Assembly: GCA_016186945.1 (NCBI GenBank)
Contig: JACPKR010000013.1
Coordinates: forward strand, 30,351-94,350
Length of the DNA stretch: 64,000 nucleotides
Source of the DNA: Deltaproteobacteria bacterium
GTDB lineage: Bacteria; Bdellovibrionota_B; Oligoflexia; Oligoflexales; Bog-1112
Reading direction: 5' to 3'
Part shown: one piece after another, positions 46,158-55,089 of the stretch
Layout of the letters: every line of letters starts with the position of its first letter
How positions within the stretch are numbered: position 1 is the stretch's first letter
Notes under the pieces: model-generated
Databases searched by the model: none
Told to the model about the DNA's origin: nothing
The model's input: the letters and a program-made list of their open reading frames with translations, nothing else
Program-made: the position numbers and the translations under genes

Positions 46158-47738
46158 ATGTTTGCATGGATAAACTCCTCAATTGTTAGCATTATTATAT
46201 TCCTCCCCCTCATTGTAGCGGTTCTCGCATTATTTTCACCCAGTGTCAGACTTAGTAAATGGATAGCTTTGGGAGGATCACTTGTCACTTTTATTGCATC
46301 CCTGCATATATGGTTTCATTTTGACGCTAAGAGTTCCGCCTTACAATTTGTGGAAGTGTACGACTGGCTTCCCTCCATGGGTATCAAGTATCTTGTCGGT
46401 GTCGACGGGTTGAATTTGCTTCTTGTGATGCTAACAAGCTTCCTCACACCTTGCGTTTTGGTCAGTCTGTGGGAAAGCAAGGTTACATATATCAAGCCCT
46501 TCCTCTCACTCCTACTTGTGCTGGAAACGGGGATGATTGGGGCGTTAGTAGCTTTTGATCTCGTCTTTTTCTATGTTTTCTGGGAAGTCATGCTGATTCC
46601 CATGTATTTTATTATCGGTATATGGGGTGGCTCAAACAAGATCTACGCGACGACAAAATTCGTCCTCTACACAGTCTTTGGTTCTCTATTAATGCTTGTG
46701 GCCGCGATCGTCCTCTACCTGGTTCATTATGAGGAGCACGGCTTTTACTCGACAAGTCTTCTCGACCTCTACAAGATCACGCAGATGGGTCTTTCCACTC
46801 AGAGCTATTTATTCCTTGCTTTTTCACTGGCCTTTGCGATCAAGGTTCCTCTCTGGCCTTTCCACACTTGGTTACCCCACGCGCACACGGAGGCGCCTAC
46901 GAGTGGGTCGGTTATCCTCGCTGGCATTTTGCTGAAAATGGGAACTTACGGTTTTTTACGTTTTGCTCTGCCCCTTTTTCCCGACGCTCTGGTTCGGTAT
47001 TCACCACTTCTCATGACTCTTGGCATTGTGGGGATCGTCTACGGTGCTCTCATGGCATGGATGCAGAAAGATGCGAAACGGTTGGTGGCTTATTCTTCCG
47101 TATCCCACCTAGGTTTTGTTGTTATAGGATCGGTCGTCATCTTGAATGGGAAGTTGTCGGAGGAAGCTCTTACGGGAGCGCTTTATCAGATGATCAACCA
47201 TGGCATCAGCACGGGGGCACTCTTCTTTTTGGTAGGAATGATTTACGAGCGCCGTCATACGCGCATCCTGTCTGAGTTCGGTGGAATTTCAGCGGTTATG
47301 CCTTGGTTTGCCGTTTGCTTGATGGTTGCAACTTTAGGATCTGTCGGACTACCGGGAACGGGTGGATTCGTCGGTGAGTTCTTAATTTTGTTGGGCGTGT
47401 TCAAGTTTAGCCCGCTAGCAGGCATCCTTGCGTCTACAGGGGTGGTACTGGGGGCAATCTACATGTTGAATCTGTGCTTGAGTATCCTTTTCGGTCCTTT
47501 GGACAAAGAAGAGAACAAGAAGCTGACGGATATGACCTTTCTTGAAAAAACGTACATGGTACCTCTGAGTGTGTTAGTCATCCTGATGGGGGTTTTTCCT
47601 AATTTTTTCCTCGACAAAACGAGGGCTTCCCTCCATCACCTTGCCGAGCATGTGTCGGAATATCGCCTCATGGTTTCTCATCATGACTCCGAGCCGGTCC
47701 ACGAAGTTGCCGGTGCCTCAGACACAAAAAACAAATAG
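46158..47738 (+). CDS. nuoM: NADH-quinone oxidoreductase subunit M (proton channel)
   Basis: 526 residues. FYVFWEVMLIPMYFIIGIWG with the key Glu, FAIKVPLWPFHTWLPHAHTE with the key Lys, and APTSGSVILAGILLKMGTYG are canonical. AGGAG sits 12 bases from the ATG, a long spacing, but an in-frame stop at 46152 excludes an earlier start. Confidence 0.97.
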   Translation: MFAWINSSIVSIIIFLPLIVAVLALFSPSVRLSKWIALGGSLVTFIASLHIWFHFDAKSSALQFVEVYDWLPSMGIKYLVGVDGLNLLLVMLTSFLTPCVLVSLWESKVTYIKPFLSLLLVLETGMIGALVAFDLVFFYVFWEVMLIPMYFIIGIWGGSNKIYATTKFVLYTVFGSLLMLVAAIVLYLVHYEEHGFYSTSLLDLYKITQMGLSTQSYLFLAFSLAFAIKVPLWPFHTWLPHAHTEAPTSGSVILAGILLKMGTYGFLRFALPLFPDALVRYSPLLMTLGIVGIVYGALMAWMQKDAKRLVAYSSVSHLGFVVIGSVVILNGKLSEEALTGALYQMINHGISTGALFFLVGMIYERRHTRILSEFGGISAVMPWFAVCLMVATLGSVGLPGTGGFVGEFLILLGVFKFSPLAGILASTGVVLGAIYMLNLCLSILFGPLDKEENKKLTDMTFLEKTYMVPLSVLVILMGVFPNFFLDKTRASLHHLAEHVSEYRLMVSHHDSEPVHEVAGASDTKNK

Positions 47739-47750
47739 GAGGAGGATTCC

Positions 47751-49211
47751 TTGGCTACCCTACAAGTATCTCCTGAATTTTACATCGCAGCATTGCCTGT
47801 CTTTATCGTGACAGCGGCCAGCTTAGTTGCCATGCTTTTTCCATTCTTGAAAGTGAGAAGCGTCGGGGCGCATTTTTTCCTCGGGATCGTTGCACTTGTT
47901 GCCGCCCTACTCGCTCATTTCATAACAACTGATGCGTCCTCCTTCCTAGGGGGAGCTTATTTGTCGGAATCTTTGGCAAAGCTGGGGCAGGTACTCATCC
48001 TTTCCATCGGTTTGTTTGTGCTAATCCTTTTTAGGGGGAGTGCACTGAGTGCCTTTTTCTTCAAGAGTCAGTCGCTTAGCCTCTTTCTAATGACACTGCT
48101 GGGCATGATGGTTATGGTGGCAAGCAACGATCTGGTCACCTTGTTTGTGGGTTTGGAATTGAGCGCGATTGGGCTTTATGTCCTGGTGGGATATGTGTAT
48201 CCGAATCGGTCAAGCTTAGAGGGCGCCATCAAGTATTTCATCCTCGGGTCCTTTGCCTCGGCCTTTTTGCTTTTCGGGTTTGGACTTCTGTATGCGGGAT
48301 CTTCGTCGCTAAATCTAGTGGAAATTTTCCGTCATATGGATTTCGTGAATCGTTTTTGGATGTACATCGGAGGCTTGTTTGTCTTAATCGGCCTTTGTTT
48401 CAAACTCGCTCTCATGCCCTTCCACATGTGGGCACCTGACGCTTATGAATCTGCCCCCACGGGGATAACGGCCTTTATGGCGACTGCTACGAAAGTTATG
48501 ATTTTGATTGTGACCTTGAGATTGACACAGGGTCTTGATGTTATCTCCGCGCAATGGATGCCCACCCTCACCGTCTTGTCTTTTCTCTCTATGATCGGGG
48601 CAAATATTCTCGCCCTTGTGCAAACGAGCATCAAGAGAATGTTAGCGTATTCTGCGATCGCCCACAGTGGGTACATGGCAGTCGCCCTATGTGCCATGAG
48701 GTTTGGACAGGATCTTCCCTATCAGTCTATTTTGTTCTACTTGATTGGTTACGCGTTGACGTCACTATTGGCATTCGGGACCTTAATGTGGTTGGAAGAT
48801 GAGACAAGACAGAATCTACAAGTTGACGATCTTAAGGGTCTCGTAAAAAGCCATCCCTGGGCCTCATTCGCCCTTGCTGCTGCCATGTTTAGTTTTGCCG
48901 GGATGCCTCCCACCGTCGGGTTTTTCGGCAAGTTCTTTATTTTCAACGCCGCACTTCGCGAACACCTTTATCTGCTGGTGTTAACGGGCGTTTTAGGAAG
49001 CGTGATTTCCCTCTATTATTACCTTCGGGTTGTCGTCTTCATGTATATGCACAAACCAGAGGAGGGTGTGTCCTTCCAGCCTGTTCGTTCCTGGCTTACA
49101 TTAGGGATCCTGGGGTTTGCTTTTTCATCCGTTCTAGCTTTGGGAACGATATTTCCAGAGAAAGTGATGAACGGATTGAAACCGATCACAAGTTTTCTCT
49201 CACAACGTTGA
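47751..49211 (+). CDS. nuoN: NADH-quinone oxidoreductase subunit N (proton channel)
   Basis: 486 residues. It starts with TTG at 47751, supported by the strong site AGGAGGAGG 5-6 bases upstream. FVGLELSAIGLYVLVGYVYP, FKLALMPFHMWAPDAYESAP and SIKRMLAYSAIAHSGYMAVA are the family motifs. Last of the membrane-arm genes; lgt-like follows after 4 bases. Confidence 0.96.
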   Translation: MATLQVSPEFYIAALPVFIVTAASLVAMLFPFLKVRSVGAHFFLGIVALVAALLAHFITTDASSFLGGAYLSESLAKLGQVLILSIGLFVLILFRGSALSAFFFKSQSLSLFLMTLLGMMVMVASNDLVTLFVGLELSAIGLYVLVGYVYPNRSSLEGAIKYFILGSFASAFLLFGFGLLYAGSSSLNLVEIFRHMDFVNRFWMYIGGLFVLIGLCFKLALMPFHMWAPDAYESAPTGITAFMATATKVMILIVTLRLTQGLDVISAQWMPTLTVLSFLSMIGANILALVQTSIKRMLAYSAIAHSGYMAVALCAMRFGQDLPYQSILFYLIGYALTSLLAFGTLMWLEDETRQNLQVDDLKGLVKSHPWASFALAAAMFSFAGMPPTVGFFGKFFIFNAALREHLYLLVLTGVLGSVISLYYYLRVVVFMYMHKPEEGVSFQPVRSWLTLGILGFAFSSVLALGTIFPEKVMNGLKPITSFLSQR

Positions 49212-49215
49212 GTTT

Positions 49216-49977
49216 ATGTACCCAATTTTGTTCAAATGGGGAACATTCCTTGTTCCTGCCTGGCACACATTCTTTCTTCTGGGAGCGTTGGCCTCTTTTG
49301 TCGCCTTTCGTAGATTGACGATGAAATATCAGCCTAAATTGTTAACCTGTGTGGGGCCGGTCTACTTTTACGGCTATTTGGGTGGCTTGGTCGGTGCTCG
49401 CTTGCTTTCCATTGTGGTGGAGGAGGACGACCCCAACCTTACACAAATGATGAGTCTGGATTCCTTCACTTTATTTGGGGGGGTATTAGGTGGGTTTGCC
49501 TTTGCTTCCTTGTATGTATGGTTCAAGAACTTACCTTTTGCCAAGCTGTGGGATTTAGCTGTTCCTTCTTTTTTATTGGGCCTCGCGATTGGCCGTATTG
49601 GGTGTTTTCTCAACGGAGACGACTACGGGATCGAGGTCTTTCCTGATGCTGAAGGAAAGTTCCCGTGGTGGGCGGTGGTTTTCCCCAATCATCCTGTCAT
49701 GGTACCTCGCGTCCCTGTCCAGTTGGTGGAGGCGGGGGGGGTAGCCATTCTTTTTGTATTGATTGTTGTGATGTTTAAAAGGGTTCAGAAGCTAGGGAAA
49801 GGACTTGTCGGAAGTCTTTCTTTAGCTGCCTATTGCGGTTTGCGTTTTTGTCTGGAGTTTCTACGGGGTGATCCTCGAGGGTTTTTCTTTGGTACAGCGT
49901 TATCGACGTCCCAGGGAATTGCCATCGCTATTTTCCTCATGCTTGCTGGGGTGTGGAGTTGGCGTGCTTCGCATTAA
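49216..49977 (+). CDS. Lgt-family membrane protein (prolipoprotein diacylglyceryl transferase-like), altered active site
   Basis: 253 residues, about seven hydrophobic segments. The Lgt fold is visible in YGYLGGLVGARLLS, FGGVLGGFAFASLYV, GRIGCFLNGDDYG and CGLRFCLEFLRGD. However, the histidine of the family's SFHGG motif is replaced (TLFGG), the N and E of the GRIGNFINGE motif become C and D, and the HPSQLYE motif reads VPVQLVE. It is therefore closer to the GRIGCFL-type paralogues than to canonical Lgt, and may not be the main lipoprotein enzyme. Translationally tied to nuoN by a 4-base gap. Confidence 0.75.
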   Translation: MYPILFKWGTFLVPAWHTFFLLGALASFVAFRRLTMKYQPKLLTCVGPVYFYGYLGGLVGARLLSIVVEEDDPNLTQMMSLDSFTLFGGVLGGFAFASLYVWFKNLPFAKLWDLAVPSFLLGLAIGRIGCFLNGDDYGIEVFPDAEGKFPWWAVVFPNHPVMVPRVPVQLVEAGGVAILFVLIVVMFKRVQKLGKGLVGSLSLAAYCGLRFCLEFLRGDPRGFFFGTALSTSQGIAIAIFLMLAGVWSWRASH

Positions 49978-49986
49978 TCTCCTGTG

Positions 49987-51186
49987 TTAAGTACCCTGGC
50001 AAAGGTCAGGCAATTCTCGCGTATCGACACTGCCGCTTATTTCCTTGAAAGATGAGCACAGTTCTTCCTTCTGTTCCACCGAGTATGAGTCAACATCAAT
50101 GGAGTCAATTTTCTGAGCAATAACTTCGGACATTTGCCTGGTAAGGTCTCCTTTCAAGTTCTCCACCTGTGCTTTTTTCTCCCCGGCTCCTTCTACCCCT
50201 TCTTGTGCTTTTTGGCGGATGTCTTCAATTTTCTTTATGGATGCAACAACCGATTCAGTGAATTCGGTGGGGATTCCCTTGATTTTTTTGAACGCAAGGC
50301 TTGTGGAAACAAGATCATTGATAAGAGCCACCATCTGAGTCTGGGCATAAGCATCCGAGCAGCGTTCACTTATCGGGATGATTTTTTGAATCAAATTAGC
50401 CAACGATCCTACTTCTATGATGAAGCTTCCGATTTTCGACGGGTCTTTCAGATCGAAGTCTTGAACCTTTGCAACCCGAAGCTCGAGGTTTGTCTTCCCC
50501 GCATCCGTTGTGGCGTAAGTGATGACAGCATGGAATGCAAGTGCTTCCACAAGGTGAGACAGTGCCCAGAGAAGATGAGAGCTTGTCCCCCTTGACGACT
50601 GAAGATTGGAAACGCAATTGTGGCGTGTCTCATCTTCAAGATGCAGGTCAGGGTCAACAAACGGACAGATCGCTTGTATGGCAGCATTTACAAACCCGAG
50701 GCGCTGGATCAGTTCCCGAGCGTGGTCTGCACACTTAGGCTCGATGACGGGAAGGTCCTCTACATCTGTATTTACAGAGCCTAGAAGCGCAAACTCTTCG
50801 TCCGTAAATCCGAGAGCTGACTTGATGCTGGAAAGCTGATTGACGTCTTTCGACTTTCCAGACGAATCTGCAGCTTTTAACTTCGTGAGAATCGTAACAA
50901 CATCACCCCCTGCGAGGGAAAGGTAAACGAAACCAAGAATTGTAGCTGCTTCTTCCGAGTTTGGGTCGAGTTCATTAGCTTTCTTGGCATGATACAAAGC
51001 ACCTTCTATGTCTCCGCTATCATAGAGGATGCGCCCCAGGGCCAGGTGTGTATGGAAATCGTCCTTGAGCGGGGCGGGGACCAGCCTGCCACACGCCACA
51101 AGGAGAAAGGCAAGTGAGATCAGCAAAGCTTTGATAACCTGACTCCTTTTGCTAAACTTGATCTGCAAGGAATCGTGTAATGACAC
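49987..51186 (-). CDS. TPR-containing lipoprotein, unknown function
   Basis: 399 residues from a GTG at 51186; a later start near 51168 (TTG) is also possible. Lipoprotein signal ALLISLAFLLVAC with the cysteine near residue 32. One or two TPR-like repeats follow (THLALGRILYDSGDIEGALY and HAKKANELDPNSEEAATIL). The rest is helical with six more cysteines, which could pair in the periplasm. It overlaps the divergent HU/IHF gene by 7 bases at the start. No named family recognised. Confidence 0.7.
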   Translation of the reverse strand: MSLHDSLQIKFSKRSQVIKALLISLAFLLVACGRLVPAPLKDDFHTHLALGRILYDSGDIEGALYHAKKANELDPNSEEAATILGFVYLSLAGGDVVTILTKLKAADSSGKSKDVNQLSSIKSALGFTDEEFALLGSVNTDVEDLPVIEPKCADHARELIQRLGFVNAAIQAICPFVDPDLHLEDETRHNCVSNLQSSRGTSSHLLWALSHLVEALAFHAVITYATTDAGKTNLELRVAKVQDFDLKDPSKIGSFIIEVGSLANLIQKIIPISERCSDAYAQTQMVALINDLVSTSLAFKKIKGIPTEFTESVVASIKKIEDIRQKAQEGVEGAGEKKAQVENLKGDLTRQMSEVIAQKIDSIDVDSYSVEQKEELCSSFKEISGSVDTRELPDLCQGT

Positions 51187-51482
51187 TCACTAAGGACATT
51201 TTAGTTAAGTATATCCAGAGCGAAACTGGATTCCAAGCTAACAAATGCCGCTTGATCCTTGACATTATCCTGGAAGAAATGAAAAAGAGTCTGCAGGAGG
51301 GGAAAGCAGTAAAAATCAGTGGTTTTGGGATTTGGAAGGTAAGGAACAAGAAGCCTCGCAAAGCGCGGCATCCCAGCACTGGCGAGCTTATTCACATTGA
51401 TGAGCGTTCCGTCATTTCGTTTTATCCTTCACAGAAGCTCAGGAGTTTTCTGAATGAACATTGGCAGTCCTATAGTATTTGA
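51180..51482 (+). CDS. HU/IHF-family DNA-bending protein, IHF-alpha-like
   Basis: 100 residues. Family core: KISGFGIWKVRNKKPRKARH followed by PSTGELIHIDERSVISFYPS. The RKARHPSTGE arm is the minor-groove-intercalating part with the conserved proline. It starts MTLTKDILVKYIQSETGFQA, similar to IHF alpha. Divergent from the TPR lipoprotein with overlapping starts; the stop lies inside repeat copy 2 (51468-51523). Whether it is IHF alpha or HU cannot be settled by eye. Confidence 0.9.
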   Translation: MTLTKDILVKYIQSETGFQANKCRLILDIILEEMKKSLQEGKAVKISGFGIWKVRNKKPRKARHPSTGELIHIDERSVISFYPSQKLRSFLNEHWQSYSI

Positions 51483-51523
51483 GAAAAAGAATTTGTGGAG
51501 AGGACCTTTTTTGAAAAAAAGTT
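51468..51523. repeat. 56 bp dispersed repeat, copy 2 (inverted relative to copy 1)
   Basis: Matches the reverse complement of 839-894 with 3 mismatches in 56. It includes the last codons of the HU/IHF gene (stop at 51480-51482) and continues past it with ATTTGTGGAGAGGACC and an A/T hairpin. The A/T hairpin could serve as a terminator for this gene. Confidence 0.85.
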
Positions 51524-51594
51524 CCCCTCCACGCCTCCCTCCAAAAAACTTTAGATATTGAAGTTTTTGAAAAGGGGCTTGGGGAAGCTTAATT

Positions 51595-52137
51595 ATGAAA
51601 ATCTACACAAAAACAGGTGACAAGGGTACGACCGCACTTGCGAACGGAAAGAGGGTCCCCAAGTCTTCCCTGCATATTGAAGCTTACGGGACGGTTGATG
51701 AACTCAATGCACACACCGCTCTCCTTTGCGACTTACTGGGGGGAGAGGCGGGGAAGGCCCCCTCTCTCTGCAAGGCTTTGAGTCGCGTGCAGAACGAGCT
51801 TTTCACCCTTGGTGCACAGCTGGCAGCGTTTCAGTCCTCCGATTTCGCAGGTATCTCTGAGGCCGCTGTCAAACAGCTGGAGGGGGAAATTGACCGATTT
51901 TCCGAGCAAGTACCTGCGCTCAAACATTTCGTTCTACCCGGGGGGCATGTGGCTAACTCGCAAGCGCATGTGTGCCGATGCGTTTGCCGCAGAGCTGAGC
52001 GTCTGGTTTGCAAACTAGCAGAGTCCGAGTCCCTTTCCCCTCAATGCGTCATTTACCTCAACCGACTGAGCGACTGGTTTTTCACGATCAGTAGGGAAAT
52101 CAGCAGGCTTTTCAACGTAGAAGAAAAACTGTGGTAA
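51595..52137 (+). CDS. pduO: ATP:cob(I)alamin adenosyltransferase, PduO type
   Basis: 180 residues. Transfers the adenosyl group of ATP to cobalamin to give coenzyme B12. IYTKTGDKGTTALANGKRV is the ATP-binding N-terminus; EAYGTVDELNAHTALL and CRCVCRRAERLVCKLAESES hold the trimer active-site residues; LNRLSDWFFTISREIS ends the core. Implies at least one B12-dependent enzyme elsewhere in the genome. No cobalamin gene is nearby. Confidence 0.94.
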   Translation: MKIYTKTGDKGTTALANGKRVPKSSLHIEAYGTVDELNAHTALLCDLLGGEAGKAPSLCKALSRVQNELFTLGAQLAAFQSSDFAGISEAAVKQLEGEIDRFSEQVPALKHFVLPGGHVANSQAHVCRCVCRRAERLVCKLAESESLSPQCVIYLNRLSDWFFTISREISRLFNVEEKLW

Positions 52138-52147
52138 CCCACTTGCG

Positions 52148-52199
52148 GCAAGGAGGTAGTTTGGAGGAAACTGCGCAGCTGGTTCCTCCAAGAAATCCC
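52148..52199. repeat. dispersed palindromic element, copy F
   Basis: Forward orientation, left arm with one change (GGAGGTAG in place of GGAGGTGG), right arm ending AGAAATCCC without the final TTGC. Lies 10 bases after pduO and about 70 before pilB; the perfect 9-base inner stem TTGGAGGAA/TTCCTCCAA remains. Confidence 0.95.
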
Positions 52200-52269
52200 A
52201 GTAAAGAAAATCTCAAGAATTCCGAAACTTACAGTGAGAGCCTAGGATCCATGACCTAAGGTGACAGGG

Positions 52270-53988
52270 ATGCTTACTGATAATCTGCAAGAAATTCTCA
52301 TAAATGAAACAAGTCTAACAGAGGAAGATTTCAAGCAGGCGAGTGCAGACAGCAGGTCAAGCAACATTTCCCTCATGCACGCGATTGAGAAACTTAACAA
52401 GGCGGACGGAGCGAAAGTCCTTGATATTTTTTCCCGCTATTATCACGTTACAAAAGTTAACCTCAATGAGCAGGATATTGATGAAGAAATCGTGAAACTT
52501 GTTCCGAAGAACATTGCCCAGCAATATCGCGTCATCCCCATCGAGAGGGTGGGGAACAATCTTATCGTAGCGACGGGAAACCCGCGTAACTTAGAAGCCA
52601 TGGACACGATCCGTTTCAAGTGCGGCTACTTAGCTAAGCCTATCCTTGCTTCGGAAACAAAGATCACCGAGGCTCTAGGAAAATATTACGGCAAAATGGA
52701 CCTCCCGAAGTTTGAAAGCAAGGTTCCTGACTCAGGTTTCACTCGTACGACAAGCACAACATCGGTCAGAAAAATCATCACCGGGGACGGGCGCGAGGAC
52801 GGACCCATCATCAAACTCGTTAACGATATCTTGATTAAGTGTCTGAAGTCACGAGCTTCCGACATACACTTCGAGGCCTATGAAGACCACATGCGTATCC
52901 GTCTACGAATCGACGGTGCCCTCGTCGAAATTGCCCGCCCCCCTTTGACCATGAAGGCACCTCTTATTTCGCGTATCAAAATCATGGCTGGCCTAAACAT
53001 TGCTGAGTCGCGTCTACCGCAGGACGGTGCCATTAACATCAGCATTGAAGATAAACCCATCGACTTTCGGGTGAACTCACTTCCCACAGTTTATGGTGAA
53101 AAGATTGTCATGAGGATTCTCGATAAGTCTAATCTCCAAGTTGACATGACTCAGCTTGGATTTGAAGAGGATCAGCTCAAACTTTTCAAGAATGCCATTC
53201 TATCACCATTCGGCATGGTTCTCGTAACGGGGCCGACAGGCTCAGGGAAAACGACAACCCTTTATTCAGCCTTACAGGAATTGAACCGAGAAGATACCAA
53301 CATCATGACAGCAGAAGATCCCGTGGAATATAACCTGACGGGAGTGAACCAAGTGCAGATGAAATCTGAAATTGGTCTAAATTTTGCTGAGAGCCTGCGA
53401 GCCTTCCTCAGGCAAGACCCCGACGTCATCATGGTCGGGGAGATTCGCGACCTCGAAACTGCGGAAATCGGCATCAAAGCAGCGTTAACAGGCCATATGG
53501 TCCTTTCTACCTTGCATACCAATAGCGCAGCTGACACGGTCTCTCGACTTCTCAACATGGGAGTCGCTCCCTTCAACCTTGTTGCTGCGTTGAATTGTGT
53601 CACTGCACAAAGGCTTGTTAGGAAAATCTGCACCTACTGTCGACAGGAAGACCCATCAGTAAGCCAGGAAGTTCTAAAAGAGCTTGGAATCAGCCCTGCC
53701 TACGCATCGAAAGTCAAAGCATACATAGGAAAAGGATGTGCCCAATGCGCTCAGGCAGGGACCAAAGGGCGAATTGCTGTTCATGAAGTGATGGTGATGA
53801 ATGAAGAAATAAAGAAAAGTATTCTGCGCGGTGATCCTTCCTCAGAAATCAAGAAGATTGCCATGCGAACAGGGATGAAAACGCTCAGACAATCAGCCCT
53901 AACAAAGATGGTTCAAGGAATCACAACAATAAAAGAAGTCCTCAAGACCACTGCAGCCGATCATGACTCCGTCAAAGTGGTGGCATAG
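52270..53988 (+). CDS. pilB: type IV pilus assembly ATPase PilB (GspE family)
   Basis: 572 residues. The ATG at 52270 is preferred to the GTG at 52261 because AAGGTGA sits 6 bases before it. N-terminal GspE-N domain (about 10-150), Walker A GPTGSGKTTTLYS near 321, Asp box, Walker B PDVIMVGEIRDLETAEIG, His box STLHTNSAADTVSR, and a zinc tetracysteine CTYC...CAQC near 454-490. Powers pilus extension. Followed by pilT after 2 bases and pilC. Confidence 0.97.
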   Translation: MLTDNLQEILINETSLTEEDFKQASADSRSSNISLMHAIEKLNKADGAKVLDIFSRYYHVTKVNLNEQDIDEEIVKLVPKNIAQQYRVIPIERVGNNLIVATGNPRNLEAMDTIRFKCGYLAKPILASETKITEALGKYYGKMDLPKFESKVPDSGFTRTTSTTSVRKIITGDGREDGPIIKLVNDILIKCLKSRASDIHFEAYEDHMRIRLRIDGALVEIARPPLTMKAPLISRIKIMAGLNIAESRLPQDGAINISIEDKPIDFRVNSLPTVYGEKIVMRILDKSNLQVDMTQLGFEEDQLKLFKNAILSPFGMVLVTGPTGSGKTTTLYSALQELNREDTNIMTAEDPVEYNLTGVNQVQMKSEIGLNFAESLRAFLRQDPDVIMVGEIRDLETAEIGIKAALTGHMVLSTLHTNSAADTVSRLLNMGVAPFNLVAALNCVTAQRLVRKICTYCRQEDPSVSQEVLKELGISPAYASKVKAYIGKGCAQCAQAGTKGRIAVHEVMVMNEEIKKSILRGDPSSEIKKIAMRTGMKTLRQSALTKMVQGITTIKEVLKTTAADHDSVKVVA

Positions 53989-53990
53989 CC

Positions 53991-55088
53991 ATGAATACTA
54001 AACTTAACTACACACTTGCCCAGCTTCTCAAGGCGTTGGCTGATCAAAAAGGAAGCGACCTGCATCTGAGCGCTCTCTCACCTCCTCGCATGCGGATTCA
54101 GGGAGACCTACTTCCCCTGGAGCTTCCTCCCCTCACCCCGCAAAACACGCAGGACCTTTGTTACAGCATTTTAAGTGAAGAGCAGAGGAAACGATTCGAG
54201 CAGCAACGGGAATTAGACTTTGCCTTCAACGTGACAGGGGTCTCTCGATTTCGTGCCAACCTCTTCTGGCAACGGGGGACTGTCGGAGGGGCGTTCCGGG
54301 TCATTCCTAGCAAGATCCCCTCCATAGAAGAGCTTGGCCTGCCTGCCACCCTTCGAGAGGTGAGCAAGAAACCAAGGGGCTTGGTTCTTGTCACTGGCCC
54401 CACTGGTTCGGGGAAGTCAACGACCCTTGCCTCAATGGTGGATTTTATCAACACAAATTACACTCATCATATCATCACCATCGAGGACCCTATTGAGTTC
54501 ATCCATAGCAATAAACGTTCTCTCATCAACCAAAGGGAAGTGGGAAGCGACACCAATAGTTTTGCCCGTGCCCTCAAGAGTTCCCTGCGCGAAGACCCCG
54601 ACGTCATCCTTGTTGGTGAGTTACGGGACGTGGAGACAATTTCCATGGCACTCACCGCGGCGGAGACTGGACATTTGGTGCTGGCGACAGTTCACACAAA
54701 TTCGTGTATCTCTACGATCAACAGAATCATAGATGTTTTTCCGTCACATCAGCAAACACAGGTCCGCACCCAGTTAGCGCTCAGCCTTATGGGAATCGCG
54801 TCCCAACTTCTCATCAAAACCTTAGATCAAAAGCGGACGGTTTGTCTGGAATCGCTGTTTCCAAACAGTGCCATTCGCAACCTAATTCGGGAGGACAAAG
54901 TCCACCAGATTTACTCCGCAATGCAGATTGGTCAAGAGGGGAGCGGTATGCAAACGATGAACCAGGCTCTGCTGCATTTGATTTTAAAGAAAAAGGTAGC
55001 TGTTGTTACAGCATATCAGCTCAGTCCGGATCCTGTGGAATTTCAAGACATGCTCAACAAAGCGAACATAAAGGTGGCAAGCACGTAA
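53991..55088 (+). CDS. pilT: type IV pilus retraction ATPase PilT
   Basis: 365 residues. GSDLHLSALSPPRMRIQGDL at the N-terminus, Walker A GPTGSGKST near 135, Walker B PDVILVGELRDVETISMA, ATVHTNS and the C-terminal AIRNLIRE motif diagnostic for PilT rather than PilB. Drives pilus retraction and twitching motility. Next gene pilC begins 1 base after its stop. Confidence 0.97.
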   Translation: MNTKLNYTLAQLLKALADQKGSDLHLSALSPPRMRIQGDLLPLELPPLTPQNTQDLCYSILSEEQRKRFEQQRELDFAFNVTGVSRFRANLFWQRGTVGGAFRVIPSKIPSIEELGLPATLREVSKKPRGLVLVTGPTGSGKSTTLASMVDFINTNYTHHIITIEDPIEFIHSNKRSLINQREVGSDTNSFARALKSSLREDPDVILVGELRDVETISMALTAAETGHLVLATVHTNSCISTINRIIDVFPSHQQTQVRTQLALSLMGIASQLLIKTLDQKRTVCLESLFPNSAIRNLIREDKVHQIYSAMQIGQEGSGMQTMNQALLHLILKKKVAVVTAYQLSPDPVEFQDMLNKANIKVAST

Positions 55089-55089
55089 A

